From JAHCHG01 sp041745765 (GTDB lineage Bacteria; Acidobacteriota; Blastocatellia; Pyrinomonadales; Pyrinomonadaceae): 64,000 nt of DNA. The first letter of the stretch is position 1. Each line of letters opens with the position of its first letter. The notes under the pieces were generated by a model that was given only the letters and a program-made list of their open reading frames with translations, had not been told where the DNA came from and searched no databases. Positions 43,354 to 52,400 of this stretch are shown piece by piece. The stretch covers positions 124,001 to 188,000 of the forward strand of contig JBGTIH010000180.1 of NCBI GenBank assembly GCA_041745765.1, in the 5' to 3' direction. Made by a program: the position numbers and the translations under genes.

Positions 43354-43743
43354 CTTAGGAATAGGTAAAAAATAACTTATAACTCACCTGACTCCGCAGG
43401 CAATTTAAGCCCGATTTATCGGGCTTTCCGCGAAGCGGCAAGTAGCCGCGCTATTTATGGCGCGGTCAGCGCGACGAGAAATAAACTAAAAGGGCGTTTT
43501 AACGTCCTTTCAAAAAGGCGGCTTCAGGCATTTGTAAGCTAAAGCGAGTCAAAAAGGACGTTAAAACGCCCTAACAGTAATTAATTGCATTCTAACCGCG
43601 CCATAAATAGCGCGGCTAATTAGCCGCTTCGCGGCGGAAAGCCCGATAAATCGGGCTTAAATTGCCTGCGGCGTCAGATGTGTTACAAATTATTACAGGC
43701 GGAACTCCGAACTTTTATAATTTATATTTTACCTAATTCTTAG
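43354..43743. repeat. Large nested palindrome with outer inverted repeats
   Basis: The core (43388-43677, 290 bases) is an almost complete inverted repeat: CTGACTCCGCAGGCAATTT at one end pairs with AAATTGCCTGCGGCGTCAG at the other. Within each arm are further palindromes: AAGCCCGATTTATCGGGCTT, CCGCGAAGCGG-type, and GCCGCGCTATTTATGGCGCGG-type. Near the centre AGGGCGTTTTAACGTCCTTT (43491) pairs with its complement (43553). Outside the core, CTTAGGAATAGGTAAAAAAT and its complement near 43714-43743 form imperfect outer repeats (about 24 of 29). No reading frame is convincing. It is likely a miniature mobile element or a structured RNA, and it fills the gap 43239-43829. Confidence 0.75.
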
Positions 43744-43829
43744 TTGATACTTCGTGTTAAATTTTTCCGATTCAGTGCGACTGTGTTTTATTTTGCAAGT
43801 TTGAGTTTGAAAAACTATTATAAGATTAA

Positions 43830-44078
43830 ATGGAAAATCAAAAAACGGAACAAACCGTTAAAATCAAACGCGAAATAAGGGGAATTGTCGAACCGAAACT
43901 CGTTAGAATTATTTCCTTCATCGTCATCACGCTTTCTCTGGTTGCCTGCACGGTTTTATGTATTCTGGCAATCTGGCAATTTACCGAATCCGACGCGGTT
44001 TGGCGCGCTATTGCGACATTTATCGTCGTCAGCGTCGCGACCGGAATTTTTACTTTTGTCAACGAAAAATTGGGATGA
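43830..44078 (+). CDS. Small membrane protein
   Basis: Encodes 82 residues. Two hydrophobic helices are visible: IISFIVITLSLVACTVLCILAIWQF and RAIATFIVVSVATGIFTFV. The N-terminus is charged (MENQKTEQTVKIKREIRGIV). I do not recognise a family. The stop overlaps the start of the next gene by 4 bases (ATGA), so the two are a coupled pair. Confidence 0.6.
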   Translation: MENQKTEQTVKIKREIRGIVEPKLVRIISFIVITLSLVACTVLCILAIWQFTESDAVWRAIATFIVVSVATGIFTFVNEKLG

Positions 44079-44461
44079 TTAGAGATGAACTTAAAGCAAA
44101 ACTATTACAGTTAAATAAAGCAGATTTTAATTTAGGATTTCCGCACGACGATTGTAGAAAGATTGCGGAAAAACTTTCATCCTGCGAATGGATGAAAGCA
44201 GATATAAATACATTTTTTCATTCTTTGTGGTCGCTGAGCGCAATTGACAGAGTTGTAAAACATAACAATGAAGAATTGAAGAAAGATAAAATTTGGTTGG
44301 AAAAATCATTTTTTCAAAGATTTCCCAAATATTCAGATGCTCAAAAAATAATTTCTCAAGAATTTACCCCAACTTTATATAACGCCTTGAAAATAAACGA
44401 AGAATTACGTGAAGTTCTGCTCGAAATTATTAATGAAGAATTGCTAAAAAGAAATAAATAA
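44075..44461 (+). CDS. Hypothetical protein coupled to the small membrane protein
   Basis: Encodes 128 residues from ATG 44075, inside the stop of the preceding gene. The protein is mostly charged helix with scattered aromatics (FHSLWSLSAIDRVVKHNNEELKKDKIWLEKSFFQRFPKYSDAQKI). No signal peptide or motif is recognised. It is AT-rich compared with uvrA that follows. Its coupling to a membrane protein suggests a small two-part unit, but function is unknown. Confidence 0.6.
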   Translation: MIRDELKAKLLQLNKADFNLGFPHDDCRKIAEKLSSCEWMKADINTFFHSLWSLSAIDRVVKHNNEELKKDKIWLEKSFFQRFPKYSDAQKIISQEFTPTLYNALKINEELREVLLEIINEELLKRNK

Positions 44462-44561
44462 TTTGCCTTGCGGTTTCATTTCTTTCTTTGCTTTGCTCAT
44501 TTTGAATTGATAAAATACTTGTTTCGTCAATAGACAAGAATTTTATCTGTAAAACACAAGA

Positions 44562-47447
44562 ATGAGTATTAAACAAATTACGGTTCGCGGTGCACGTCAG
44601 CACAATCTTAAAAATATCAATGTCGAAATTCCACGTGATTCCTTTACGGTTATCACGGGACTCAGCGGTTCGGGCAAATCAAGCTTAGCGTTTGACACGA
44701 TTTACGCCGAAGGTCAGCGTCGCTATGTCGAATCGCTTTCGGCGTATGCGCGGCAATTTTTGGATCAACTCGAAAAACCGGATGTAGATTCGGTCGAAGG
44801 ACTTTCTCCGGCGATTTCAATCGAGCAGAAAACCGTTTCGCGTTCGCCGCGTTCGACCGTCGGAACCGTCACGGAAGTTTATGATTATCTGCGGCTACTT
44901 TTTTCGTCAATCGGAACGCCGCATTGCCCGAATTGCGACGCGCCGATTACGCGCCAATCCGCTGAACAAATCGTCGCAAATATTCTCGAACTTCCTGAAG
45001 GCGAAAGAGTTATGATTCTCGCTCCCATTGTGCGCGGACGCAAAGGCGAATTTAAAAAGGAACTCGAAAAACTTCACAAAGAAGGATTTATCCGCGCCCG
45101 GATTGACGGCGAAATGCATCTTTTGGATGAAGAAATAAATTTGTCGAAACGCAAAAATCACACGATTGAAGTCGTCATTGACCGGCTTTTAATCAAAGAA
45201 GGCGTAAAGGAACGCTTGACTGAATCGGTGAAAACCGCCTTGAAATTAACGGGCGGCGCGGTTTTGATTTCGATCATTGACGGCGAAGAAAAGCTCTATT
45301 CGGAAAAAATGGCGTGCGTCAATTGCGGCATCAATATTCAGCCGCTCGAGCCGCGTTCGTTTTCGTTTAACTCGAATTACGGCGCGTGCAAAAAATGTCA
45401 GGGCTTGGGCGTTGTCGCGGAAATTGACGCTTACAAACTCGTCCCGGACGAATCAATTCCGGCGGAAGATTTGGAATTTACAGGGAAATCCGACATAAAA
45501 GGCGCAAAATTTCTACAAAATGCGCTCCAAGCGATCATCGAAAAATTTATTGATGAAGATAAATTAATTTCGCCAAACAAAGAAAAGAAGTCAAAGTCCA
45601 AAGTCCAAAGTCCAAAGTCCAAAGACTATTTGAAACTTCCGTTTGAAACACTTTCAAACGAAATCCGCGACGCATTCTTTTACGGCACAAATAAACGTCT
45701 GACTTTTCGGCAAGGAAGTTATGTTTATGAAGATGTCTGGAAAGGTGCGATCAGAGCGATGCGCGAACGTCTGGAAACGCCGCCGTCGGAAAAAGTGCGC
45801 GAGGCTCTGGAAGAATTCGTCTCGCCGATGGATTGCCCGAAATGCGAAGGCAAACGCTTACAGCCGGAGAGTTTAGCGGTCAAAGTCGGCGGTTTCGGCA
45901 TTGCCGATTATGTCGGTTTGCCGATTGAAGAATCGGTCAAAGTATTTGAAAAAATTAAACTAACGGAGCGCGAAGAAAAAATCGCCGGACTTGTCTTAAA
46001 GGAAATCAAAGAACGTCTGAATTTTCTGCTCGCGGTCGGTTTGGGATATTTGACCTTGGAGCGTTCGTCGGGAACTCTGTCGGGCGGCGAAGGTCAGAGA
46101 ATTCGCCTCGCAACGCAGATCGGTTCGAAACTGCGCGGCGTTTTGTATGTTTTGGACGAACCTTCAATCGGGCTTCATCCACGCGATAATCAAAAATTGA
46201 TCGAAACTCTGCACGAATTGCGCGATTTGGGAAATACGGTTTTGGTCGTCGAACACGACGAGGAAACCATCGAAAAAGCCGATTATGTCATTGATTTGGG
46301 ACCGCTCGCCGGAACTCACGGCGGCGAAGTTATTGCGACGGGAACGCCGAAGGAAATCGAAAAATCGAAGGATTCGCTGACCGGAAAATATCTTTCCGGC
46401 AAACTGAAAATCGAAGTTCCGAAAACGCGACGCAAGCCGAACGGGAAACACATCACCGTCAAAGGCGCGAAAGCGCACAATTTGAAAAACATCACGGTCG
46501 AATTTCCGCTCGGAGTTTTAACGGCGATCACGGGCGTTTCGGGTTCGGGAAAATCCACCTTGATTGAGGATATTTTGTATCGCGGTCTGGCGAAATTCAT
46601 CTACAAATCGGTCGCGATTCCGCTGGAACACGTTTCTATCGAAGGTTTGGAACATATCGATAAAGTCATCGAAATTGACCAAACGCCGATCGGCAGAACG
46701 CCGCGCTCGAATCCGGCGACTTATACGGGAGTTTTCACGCCGATCCGCGAGCTTTACGCGATGCTGCCCGAATCGCGCGAACGCGGCTACAAAGCCGGAA
46801 GATTTTCGTTTAACGTTAAAATCGGACGTTGCGCGGCGTGCGAAGGCGCGGGAATGAAGCGCATCGAGATGAACTTTTTGCCCGATGTTTTCGTCAATTG
46901 CGACGTGTGCCGCGGCGCACGCTACAACCGCGAAACTTTGTCCGTCAAATACAAAGGTTTATCAATCGCCGATCTTCTCGACACGACGATCGAAGATGCT
47001 CTGCCGATCTTAGAAAATATTCCGCAGATCAAGCAAAAATTGCAGACTTTGCTCGATGTCGGTTTGGGATATTTAAAACTCGGACAATCTTCGACGACGA
47101 TTTCCGGCGGCGAAGCGCAGCGCGTCAAACTCGCCAAAGAACTCTCCAAACGCGCGACCGGAAAAACCGTCTATATTTTGGACGAACCGACGACCGGGTT
47201 GCATTTCGCCGATGTTCATAAATTGATTGACGTTTTGCAAAGACTGGTCGAACTCGGAAACACGGTCATCGTCATCGAACACAATTTAGACGTGATAAAA
47301 ACAGCCGATTACATCATTGATCTCGGTCCCGAAGGCGGCGCGGGCGGCGGCAAAATCGTTGCCAAAGGCACGCCCGAACAGGTGGCGAAAATCAAAGGTT
47401 CTTACACCGGAAATGCACTGAAAGAAATGTTAAAGAACAAAAAATAA
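44562..47447 (+). CDS. uvrA: Excinuclease ABC subunit A
   Basis: Encodes 961 residues. It has two ABC ATPase modules: Walker A GLSGSGKSSLAFDTIYAEGQRRYVESLSAYARQFL with zinc-binding cysteines (CPNCDAP, CVNCG, CKKCQG), signature TLSGGEGQRIRLATQIG, then a second module with GVSGSGKSTL, CAACEGAG...CDVCRG and ISGGEAQRVKLAKEL, and VIEHNLDVIKTADYIIDLGPEGG. UvrA finds DNA damage and loads UvrB. Residues about 344-354 (KSKSKVQSPKSKD) derive from 7-bp tandem repeats between the zinc and signature parts. As the gene is essential to repair, the site must tolerate the insert. Confidence 0.97.
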   Translation: MSIKQITVRGARQHNLKNINVEIPRDSFTVITGLSGSGKSSLAFDTIYAEGQRRYVESLSAYARQFLDQLEKPDVDSVEGLSPAISIEQKTVSRSPRSTVGTVTEVYDYLRLLFSSIGTPHCPNCDAPITRQSAEQIVANILELPEGERVMILAPIVRGRKGEFKKELEKLHKEGFIRARIDGEMHLLDEEINLSKRKNHTIEVVIDRLLIKEGVKERLTESVKTALKLTGGAVLISIIDGEEKLYSEKMACVNCGINIQPLEPRSFSFNSNYGACKKCQGLGVVAEIDAYKLVPDESIPAEDLEFTGKSDIKGAKFLQNALQAIIEKFIDEDKLISPNKEKKSKSKVQSPKSKDYLKLPFETLSNEIRDAFFYGTNKRLTFRQGSYVYEDVWKGAIRAMRERLETPPSEKVREALEEFVSPMDCPKCEGKRLQPESLAVKVGGFGIADYVGLPIEESVKVFEKIKLTEREEKIAGLVLKEIKERLNFLLAVGLGYLTLERSSGTLSGGEGQRIRLATQIGSKLRGVLYVLDEPSIGLHPRDNQKLIETLHELRDLGNTVLVVEHDEETIEKADYVIDLGPLAGTHGGEVIATGTPKEIEKSKDSLTGKYLSGKLKIEVPKTRRKPNGKHITVKGAKAHNLKNITVEFPLGVLTAITGVSGSGKSTLIEDILYRGLAKFIYKSVAIPLEHVSIEGLEHIDKVIEIDQTPIGRTPRSNPATYTGVFTPIRELYAMLPESRERGYKAGRFSFNVKIGRCAACEGAGMKRIEMNFLPDVFVNCDVCRGARYNRETLSVKYKGLSIADLLDTTIEDALPILENIPQIKQKLQTLLDVGLGYLKLGQSSTTISGGEAQRVKLAKELSKRATGKTVYILDEPTTGLHFADVHKLIDVLQRLVELGNTVIVIEHNLDVIKTADYIIDLGPEGGAGGGKIVAKGTPEQVAKIKGSYTGNALKEMLKNKK
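45591..45624. repeat. 7-bp tandem repeats inside uvrA
   Basis: TCAAAG followed by four TCCAAAG units in tandem. Read in frame they give the Lys/Ser-rich peptide at about residues 344-354. The TCCAAAG family differs by a base from the TCCAAAA units in the aminotransferase gene. Confidence 0.9.
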
Positions 47448-47452
47448 TTTGC

Positions 47453-47458
47453 TATAAT
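47453..47458 (+). promoter_or_regulatory. Candidate -10 box of the VapBC-like locus
   Basis: A perfect TATAAT lies 25 bases before the antitoxin start, just after the uvrA stop codon. The -35 region is weak (TTAAAG). Confidence 0.4.
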
Positions 47459-47482
47459 CGGCAAACGGAGGTGGAACGAATT

Positions 47483-47680
47483 ATGTCGCAAACGGAAATA
47501 GAAAAAAGACTGTCCGATTTGGAAAAGGAAGTTGCTGTTTTGAAACAAAAAATCCAGAAAGAAGAAAATGAAAAAATACCCTGGTGGAAGCAGAGAATGG
47601 GGATTTTTGCAGATGATCCAGCGCACGAAGAAGCAATGCGCTTAGGTCGGGAATACCGCGTATCTCAAAGAGAAAAGTAA
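47483..47680 (+). CDS. Small antitoxin-like protein beside a broken VapC gene
   Basis: Encodes 65 residues from ATG 47483 (GTG 47471 possible; GGAGGT precedes both). The first half is a short coiled coil (SQTEIEKRLSDLEKEVAVLKQKIQKEENEK) and the rest (PWWKQRMGIFADDPAHEEAMRLGREYR) is the part seen in antitoxins paired with PIN toxins. A decayed VapC gene lies 21 bases downstream, which supports the role. The antitoxin gene has no stop or shift in it, so the antitoxin has outlived its toxin. Confidence 0.7.
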   Translation: MSQTEIEKRLSDLEKEVAVLKQKIQKEENEKIPWWKQRMGIFADDPAHEEAMRLGREYRVSQREK

Positions 47681-47701
47681 GATGATGACGAGGAATAAAT
47701 G

Positions 47702-48138
47702 ATGATTCTTGATACAGATTGTCTCAGTTTAATTGACCGCGAAAAATTTACTTGAATCATCAATTTTGCGGCAAAATTTAGGCAAATTTTCTCCTGATGA
47801 ACTTTTCACGACGATTATAACTTTTGAAGAAAATATGCGCGGATGGTTGGCGTTTGTTGCGAAAAGCAAGACGGTTGAGCAGCAAATCTATGCTTATCAA
47901 AAACTGCACCGATTTCTTGAAAGTTATCGGAATACTTCTAGTTCTGGATTTCGACGAAAAAGCCGCCGAAGTTTTTCAAAATCTCAAATCAAACAAAATT
48001 CGCGTCGGCACGATGGATTTGAAGATCGCTTCGATTACGATTGCCAATGATGCGATTTTGGTTTGGAGAAATCTCGCCGATTTTGAGCAGATCCCCGATT
48101 TTCAAGTCGAAGATTGGACGAAGCAGTTTAACTTTTAA
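47702..48138 (+). pseudogene. vapC: Frameshifted PIN-domain (VapC-type) toxin gene
   Basis: Three frames together spell a VapC-like PIN protein. It begins MILDTDCLSLIDRE (first acidic residues of the PIN site) and stops at 47753. In the next frame, to about 47930, it continues SILRQNLGKFSPDELFTTIITFEENMRGWLAFVAK, and in the third frame VLDFDEKAAEVF, RVGTMDLKIASITIANDAILVWRNLADFEQIPDFQVEDW. Two single-base shifts near 47742-47750 and 47930 would be needed to join them. Active-site residues (D in MILDTD, E in TFEE, D in GTMD, D in NLADF) are still readable. Sequencing error in A-runs could also explain one shift. Confidence 0.85.
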
Positions 48139-48436
48139 CCGCAAACGATTTTTCCATACAATTGTGCGAGCAGAAAAAGTTTGATTTCAGTTTAACTGCG
48201 CTGTCCTGCGGAATCCATTTCTGGCATTTTGAACAGCGCACGAGCGGCGAATCAGAAACATTTGTCTTTGTTTCGATATTTTTCTGATTTGGTTTTGTTT
48301 TCTGTTTCAGTTTTCTGAAAGTATTAAACATCAACCACGCCGTCTGAAGATGGCGGCGGTAGCGAATGACGGCGATTGTCGTCGAAATCAAAGACAAAAC
48401 AAAAAACGCTAAAAAAATCCAAAGTATCCATTCCAT
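48128..48436 (-). CDS. Small membrane protein with a zinc-ribbon-like C-terminus
   Basis: Encodes 102 residues. An N-terminal membrane helix (WILWIFLAFFVLSLISTTIAVI) is followed by a basic linker. The C-terminal part has four Cys in two pairs (CSKCQKWIPQDSAVKLKSNFFCSHNC), spaced like a small zinc-binding ribbon. The gene is convergent with the broken VapC gene and overlaps its end by 11 bases. Function is unknown. Confidence 0.68.
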   Translation of the reverse strand: MEWILWIFLAFFVLSLISTTIAVIRYRRHLQTAWLMFNTFRKLKQKTKPNQKNIETKTNVSDSPLVRCSKCQKWIPQDSAVKLKSNFFCSHNCMEKSFAVKS

Positions 48437-48606
48437 ATTTTATAAAACTCTCGCTTTCAGAATAGAACATTTTTCTGTTTCGATAAACTGCACGGCTTTG
48501 CAAAGAGAAAAATTGTCATAATTTGTTACAGACATAAATGTATCTAATCGAAACATTTTCGCCTGTCTGCAAGAATTGTCCTTTATTTTTCAGGCTTTTT
48601 ATAGAA

Positions 48607-48622
48607 AGGCACATAGATTGCA
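48607..48622 (+). promoter_or_regulatory. Weaker sigma-54 promoter candidate
   Basis: AGGCACATAGATTGCA keeps the GG and GC at the right 10-base separation, but starts with A instead of T. It is about 136 bases before the small gene at 48758. In the leader between, GCAAGACACTTT (48649) and AAAGTGTCTTGC (48720) are perfect 12-base inverted repeats. Confidence 0.55.
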
Positions 48623-48757
48623 AGTCTTAAAAAATAACTATTAACCGAGCAAGACACTTTAACAACGGAACACTCGGAAGGTGTAAAATGGGCAAGGTTT
48701 GATAAAAAATCTTAAAGCTAAAGTGTCTTGCAATTTTTTAACTCAAGGAGAAATATT

Positions 48758-48973
48758 ATGGCAAAACCTTTTAAGAAACTGGAAGACAATAATCAAAGCG
48801 ATTGGACAAGTAACTCGGAACTTAATCCGGCAGCAAAATCTGCGACAAGTGTTCAGGGCGACACATCCTGGCGCGATGCTAAAATAATCGGAGATACCGA
48901 AGACAACGAAAAAACGGAGAAAACTTCCGAAAAAGCTGAACAAAACGAAAAACCGGTGATTTCGGAAAAGTAA
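48758..48973 (+). CDS. Small hydrophilic protein, possible sigma-54 target
   Basis: Encodes 71 residues from ATG 48758, with AAGGAG 7 bases before it. The protein is polar and likely disordered: KPFKKLEDNNQSDWTSNSELNPAAKSATSVQGDTSWRDAKIIGDTEDNEKTEKTSEK, with a Lys/Glu repeat tail (EKTEKTSEKAEQNEKPV). There is no signal peptide. A weak sigma-54 site and a structured leader precede it. It is followed by a large hairpin. Function unknown; the phrase WRDAKIIGD may be a short conserved motif. Confidence 0.6.
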   Translation: MAKPFKKLEDNNQSDWTSNSELNPAAKSATSVQGDTSWRDAKIIGDTEDNEKTEKTSEKAEQNEKPVISEK

Positions 48974-48991
48974 AAACAGTTTAACAAATAC

Positions 48992-49062
48992 CGTGATAAG
49001 CACTTGTGAATAATTAAAAATGGATAACTTCTGGTTTTAATTATTCACAAGTGCTTATCGCG
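48992..49062. repeat. 28-base hairpin between the small gene and xseB
   Basis: CGTGATAAGCACTTGTGAAT (48992) and its complement ending at 49062 pair over 28 bases with a single mismatch, around a 15-base loop. It lies between convergent genes. No T-run follows the stem on either strand, so it is not a plain terminator. Confidence 0.8.
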
Positions 49063-49079
49063 TTTCTATTCAATTAGTT

Positions 49080-49388
49080 TCAGAACGGCGATTCGTCTTC
49101 GTCGTCTTCAAAAACTATTCTTTTTTTGATTTTCGGCTGTTTTTCTTCGCGCAGATCGTTGGCTTCAATCGGCTTCAATGCCGGATTTCCGTTTTCGTCC
49201 TTGAGCAAAATTTCGATTCGGCGTTCGGCTTGATTTAATCTTTCCTGACATTCACGCGACAGTTTTACGCCGTCTTCAAAAAGTTTGAGGCTGTCTTCCA
49301 AAGACAAATCGCCTTCTTCCAAACCGCGCACTATTTTTTCAAGTTCCTGCAAAGAGGTTTCAAATGTTTGCTGCTTATTTGTTTTCAT
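49080..49388 (-). CDS. xseB: Exodeoxyribonuclease VII small subunit
   Basis: Encodes 102 residues. The XseB core is FETSLQELEKIVRGLEEGDLSLEDSLKLFEDGVKLSRECQERLNQAERRIEIL, a two-helix pattern that binds the large subunit XseA. The C-terminal 35 residues are an acidic extension (KKRIVFEDDEDESPF) longer than in many homologues. XseA is not in the window. It lies 47 bases from the CHAT gene on the same strand. Confidence 0.93.
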   Translation of the reverse strand: MKTNKQQTFETSLQELEKIVRGLEEGDLSLEDSLKLFEDGVKLSRECQERLNQAERRIEILLKDENGNPALKPIEANDLREEKQPKIKKRIVFEDDEDESPF

Positions 49389-49435
49389 TTAGCAAGTATG
49401 CCAAAACTTTTTTATTTTTTCACATTGATACTTTT

Positions 49436-52400
49436 TCATTTTCTCATCTGCCAATCTCCTTGCAGGTTAAAAGCCGCCCAAAAAAACGGATGATTAAAGT
49501 TTTCGTCTTTAATCATCGAAATTTGCGCCGCGCGCAGAGATTCCGCCGGCGATAGATTTTCCCGGAGCATTTTTTGATAAAATTTTTGCATTAAATCGGA
49601 AGTCGCCCGATCATCAACCTTCCACAGACTTGCCGCTACGCTCGGTGCGCCGGCATACATAAATCCGCGCGTTAGTCCGATAATTCCCTCGCCGCGAATC
49701 TCTTTGCCGAGTGCGCTTTCACACGCACTCAAAACGACCAAATCGGCAGTTAAAGACAAATTATAAATGTCGTGCAGACGCAGAAAACCGTCCTGAATTC
49801 GACCGTTTTCGTCAACTAAAGAAAGGACAATGCCTGAAATTTCGGGCAGATCGCTGTTGATTATGCCGTGTGTTGCAAAATGTATGTAACGCGCTGTTTT
49901 AAAATTATTTTCGTTTATCGCGCTTAAATTCGCTGAAAAATCGAGCGCGATAAATTTTTTATTATCCGGCACGAGTTTGGCAATTTCTTCGGCTTCGCGG
50001 CGGCTGAATCGAAGGCGCGAAAAGCCCGAACGAAGCGAGCGCGGCAAACTAATCGTCGAAACCGTTGAATCTAAAGGTTTTTCCGTTTTCTGTCGGGCGG
50101 CAGTCTTTAAACGAACATCGTCCGTAGTAAAAACCGGATCTGCCAAAATTGCCATCGAAGTCGGCAGATTCCCGGCATTTCGCCGGTTACTTCGCAAAAC
50201 CGCCAAAACCGAAGCTGACGGAAGACTAACGATCTCATTTGTTTCAATTAAAAATCGGTCTTCGGTGTTTGGTCTTTGGCTCTTGTTTGCTTGATTTTCC
50301 TCACCTGGAGCTTGGAGCTTGGAGCTTGGAACTTGAAGAGCGGCAAACGGAATATATTGCAAAACGCCCGAAGCGACAATTAAAAGTCTTTTATTTTCAA
50401 GTTTTTCACCGACCGCACCAAGCAAAATACGGCTTAAAGTTTCCCTTTCTCTTTTCCAATTGGCATCGGCATTTTTCAATCTTTGCTGTCTTTGCTGAGG
50501 TGTTTCGCGTAAATTTTCGCCGCTGTAAGCTTTTATATTTTCAACAAATTGCCGCGCCGTCTGCTCAATTTCGGCACGTGTCGGAAGTTCGATAATTTCC
50601 AGCGAAGATTTATCGGCAACAAACAGAAAACTGCGTTCTTCGCCTAAAGAATATTCAAGCAAAACCGATTCTTCGTCCAAAACTTCAGTCTGAACACGAC
50701 CTAAAGACAAAATTTCCGGCTGAGTCAAAGCGGCAAAACGCGGACTTTCCGCCCGAATTTTTCCCTGAATATCGCTGTATTCCCTCAATAATTTATTAAG
50801 TTCTTTTTCAAATTCAGCCGCTTTTTCTTTTTGCTTTGCGCTCAGAGCATTTAATCTTTGCGAATCTTTGGCGTTTATCGTTTGACGCAAAATCTTTTCT
50901 TTTTTCAGAATTTCGTCGGAAACTCCGGCGCGAATATCAAAACGTGATTCGCCGAGAGATTCCAGAAGATTTCGCGCTCTGGCGCGTTCACTCGCTTCAA
51001 ACGCCAGCGCGTCAAAACCTTTTTTCGGCTCTTTTGTATGCCGTTCGACCAGCAAATTTATATGAAATTCATAAAATTCCTGCTTCGCTGAAAAATACGA
51101 AGTTCGGCGGGTTTGGTGTGAAATATTCGATCTGATATTTTCCAGAATTCCGATGGCTTCTTCGATTCGTTTTTGCGCTTCGCCAAGATTATTCAAATCT
51201 CTTTCGATCTTTGCCAAAGCCAGCAGACTTTGCGTTTCATCGGAACTTTCTTGTAACTCGCGTTTTATTTCTAAACCATTGAGAATAAATGTTTTTGCTG
51301 TTTGAAAATCTTTGTTTTTGCGGTGTGCTTCGCCAATTAAAAAGAGCGTCGCCGATTCCCAGGAGCGATCTTCGATTTCACGAAAAATCGGTAAGGCTTG
51401 ATTAAAACACTCCAAAGATTTCTGAATTTCGCCGATTTTCAGATGCGTTTCACCGATTTTCATCAAATTTCGGCTTTCATAGCGTCTGTTTTTTTGTTCG
51501 CGGAAAATTTGCAGACTTTCAGTAAAAAGTTTCAAAGCGTTTTGCGTTTTGCCTTCCTGAAGTGCAATGTTTGCAATGTTTGTGAGCGTTACGGCTTCGC
51601 TGTTTCGCGCTTTTATTTCGCGGTTTATTGCCAGTGATTTTTCATAATATTCCAGAGCTTTTTCGTTATCGTTTAAATCATTACTCAAGTTTCCGAGATT
51701 ATTAAGACAAGCCGCCACACCGTTTTTTTGACCGATTTGAGCAAAAATACGGTAGCAAAATTCATTGGCTTCGATAGCGCGTTCGTAAAAACCTAAACTC
51801 TTCAAAACAATGGACATATTTGCCAACGTGAAGGCTTGTAACCGTTCATCGTTCAAATCTCTTCTGACAGCCAGAGCTTTTTCGTAAAATTCCAATGCCG
51901 GAAAAGGTTCGCCCAAATCGTCATAAGCCGAGCCGATTTTTGACAAAACGCTGCCTTCCTGCATTTTATCGTTTTCAGCCTGCAGAATCGGCAAAGCGCG
52001 AAAATAATATTCGAGTGCTTTTCGCGATTCGTCTTTATTGTCGTAGATCGCACCTAAATTCGCCGTAATTTCCGCCTCGCCGCGGCGGTCGCCGAGTTCT
52101 TCAAAAATTTTCAAAGCCTCAAGGCAAAGCTGTTCCGATTTTTCCAAATCGCCTTCAAAAAAATAGATCGCGGCTTGATCGGTAATTGTTCGGGCGTATT
52201 GCGGACGCAGATTCAGTTCGCGGAAAATTGCGGCGGCTTTGCCGTGATTAGTTCGGGATTCTTCCCAGTTACTCAAAAGACTGTTTATTTGTCCTAACGC
52301 ATAGTGGGCGAAGGCTTTGCCCGAATCATCTCCAATTTCAGCAAATAATTCGGCGGATTCTTGAAAGATTGGCAGAGAATTTTGGCGTGATTGAGCATCG

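Noticed and set aside
47733..48050. A separate gene in the middle of the VapC locus
   Set aside because: Its first two thirds read as the middle of a PIN toxin and its end turns into Ser/Arg/Lys-rich nonsense, so it is a fragment of the frameshifted gene.
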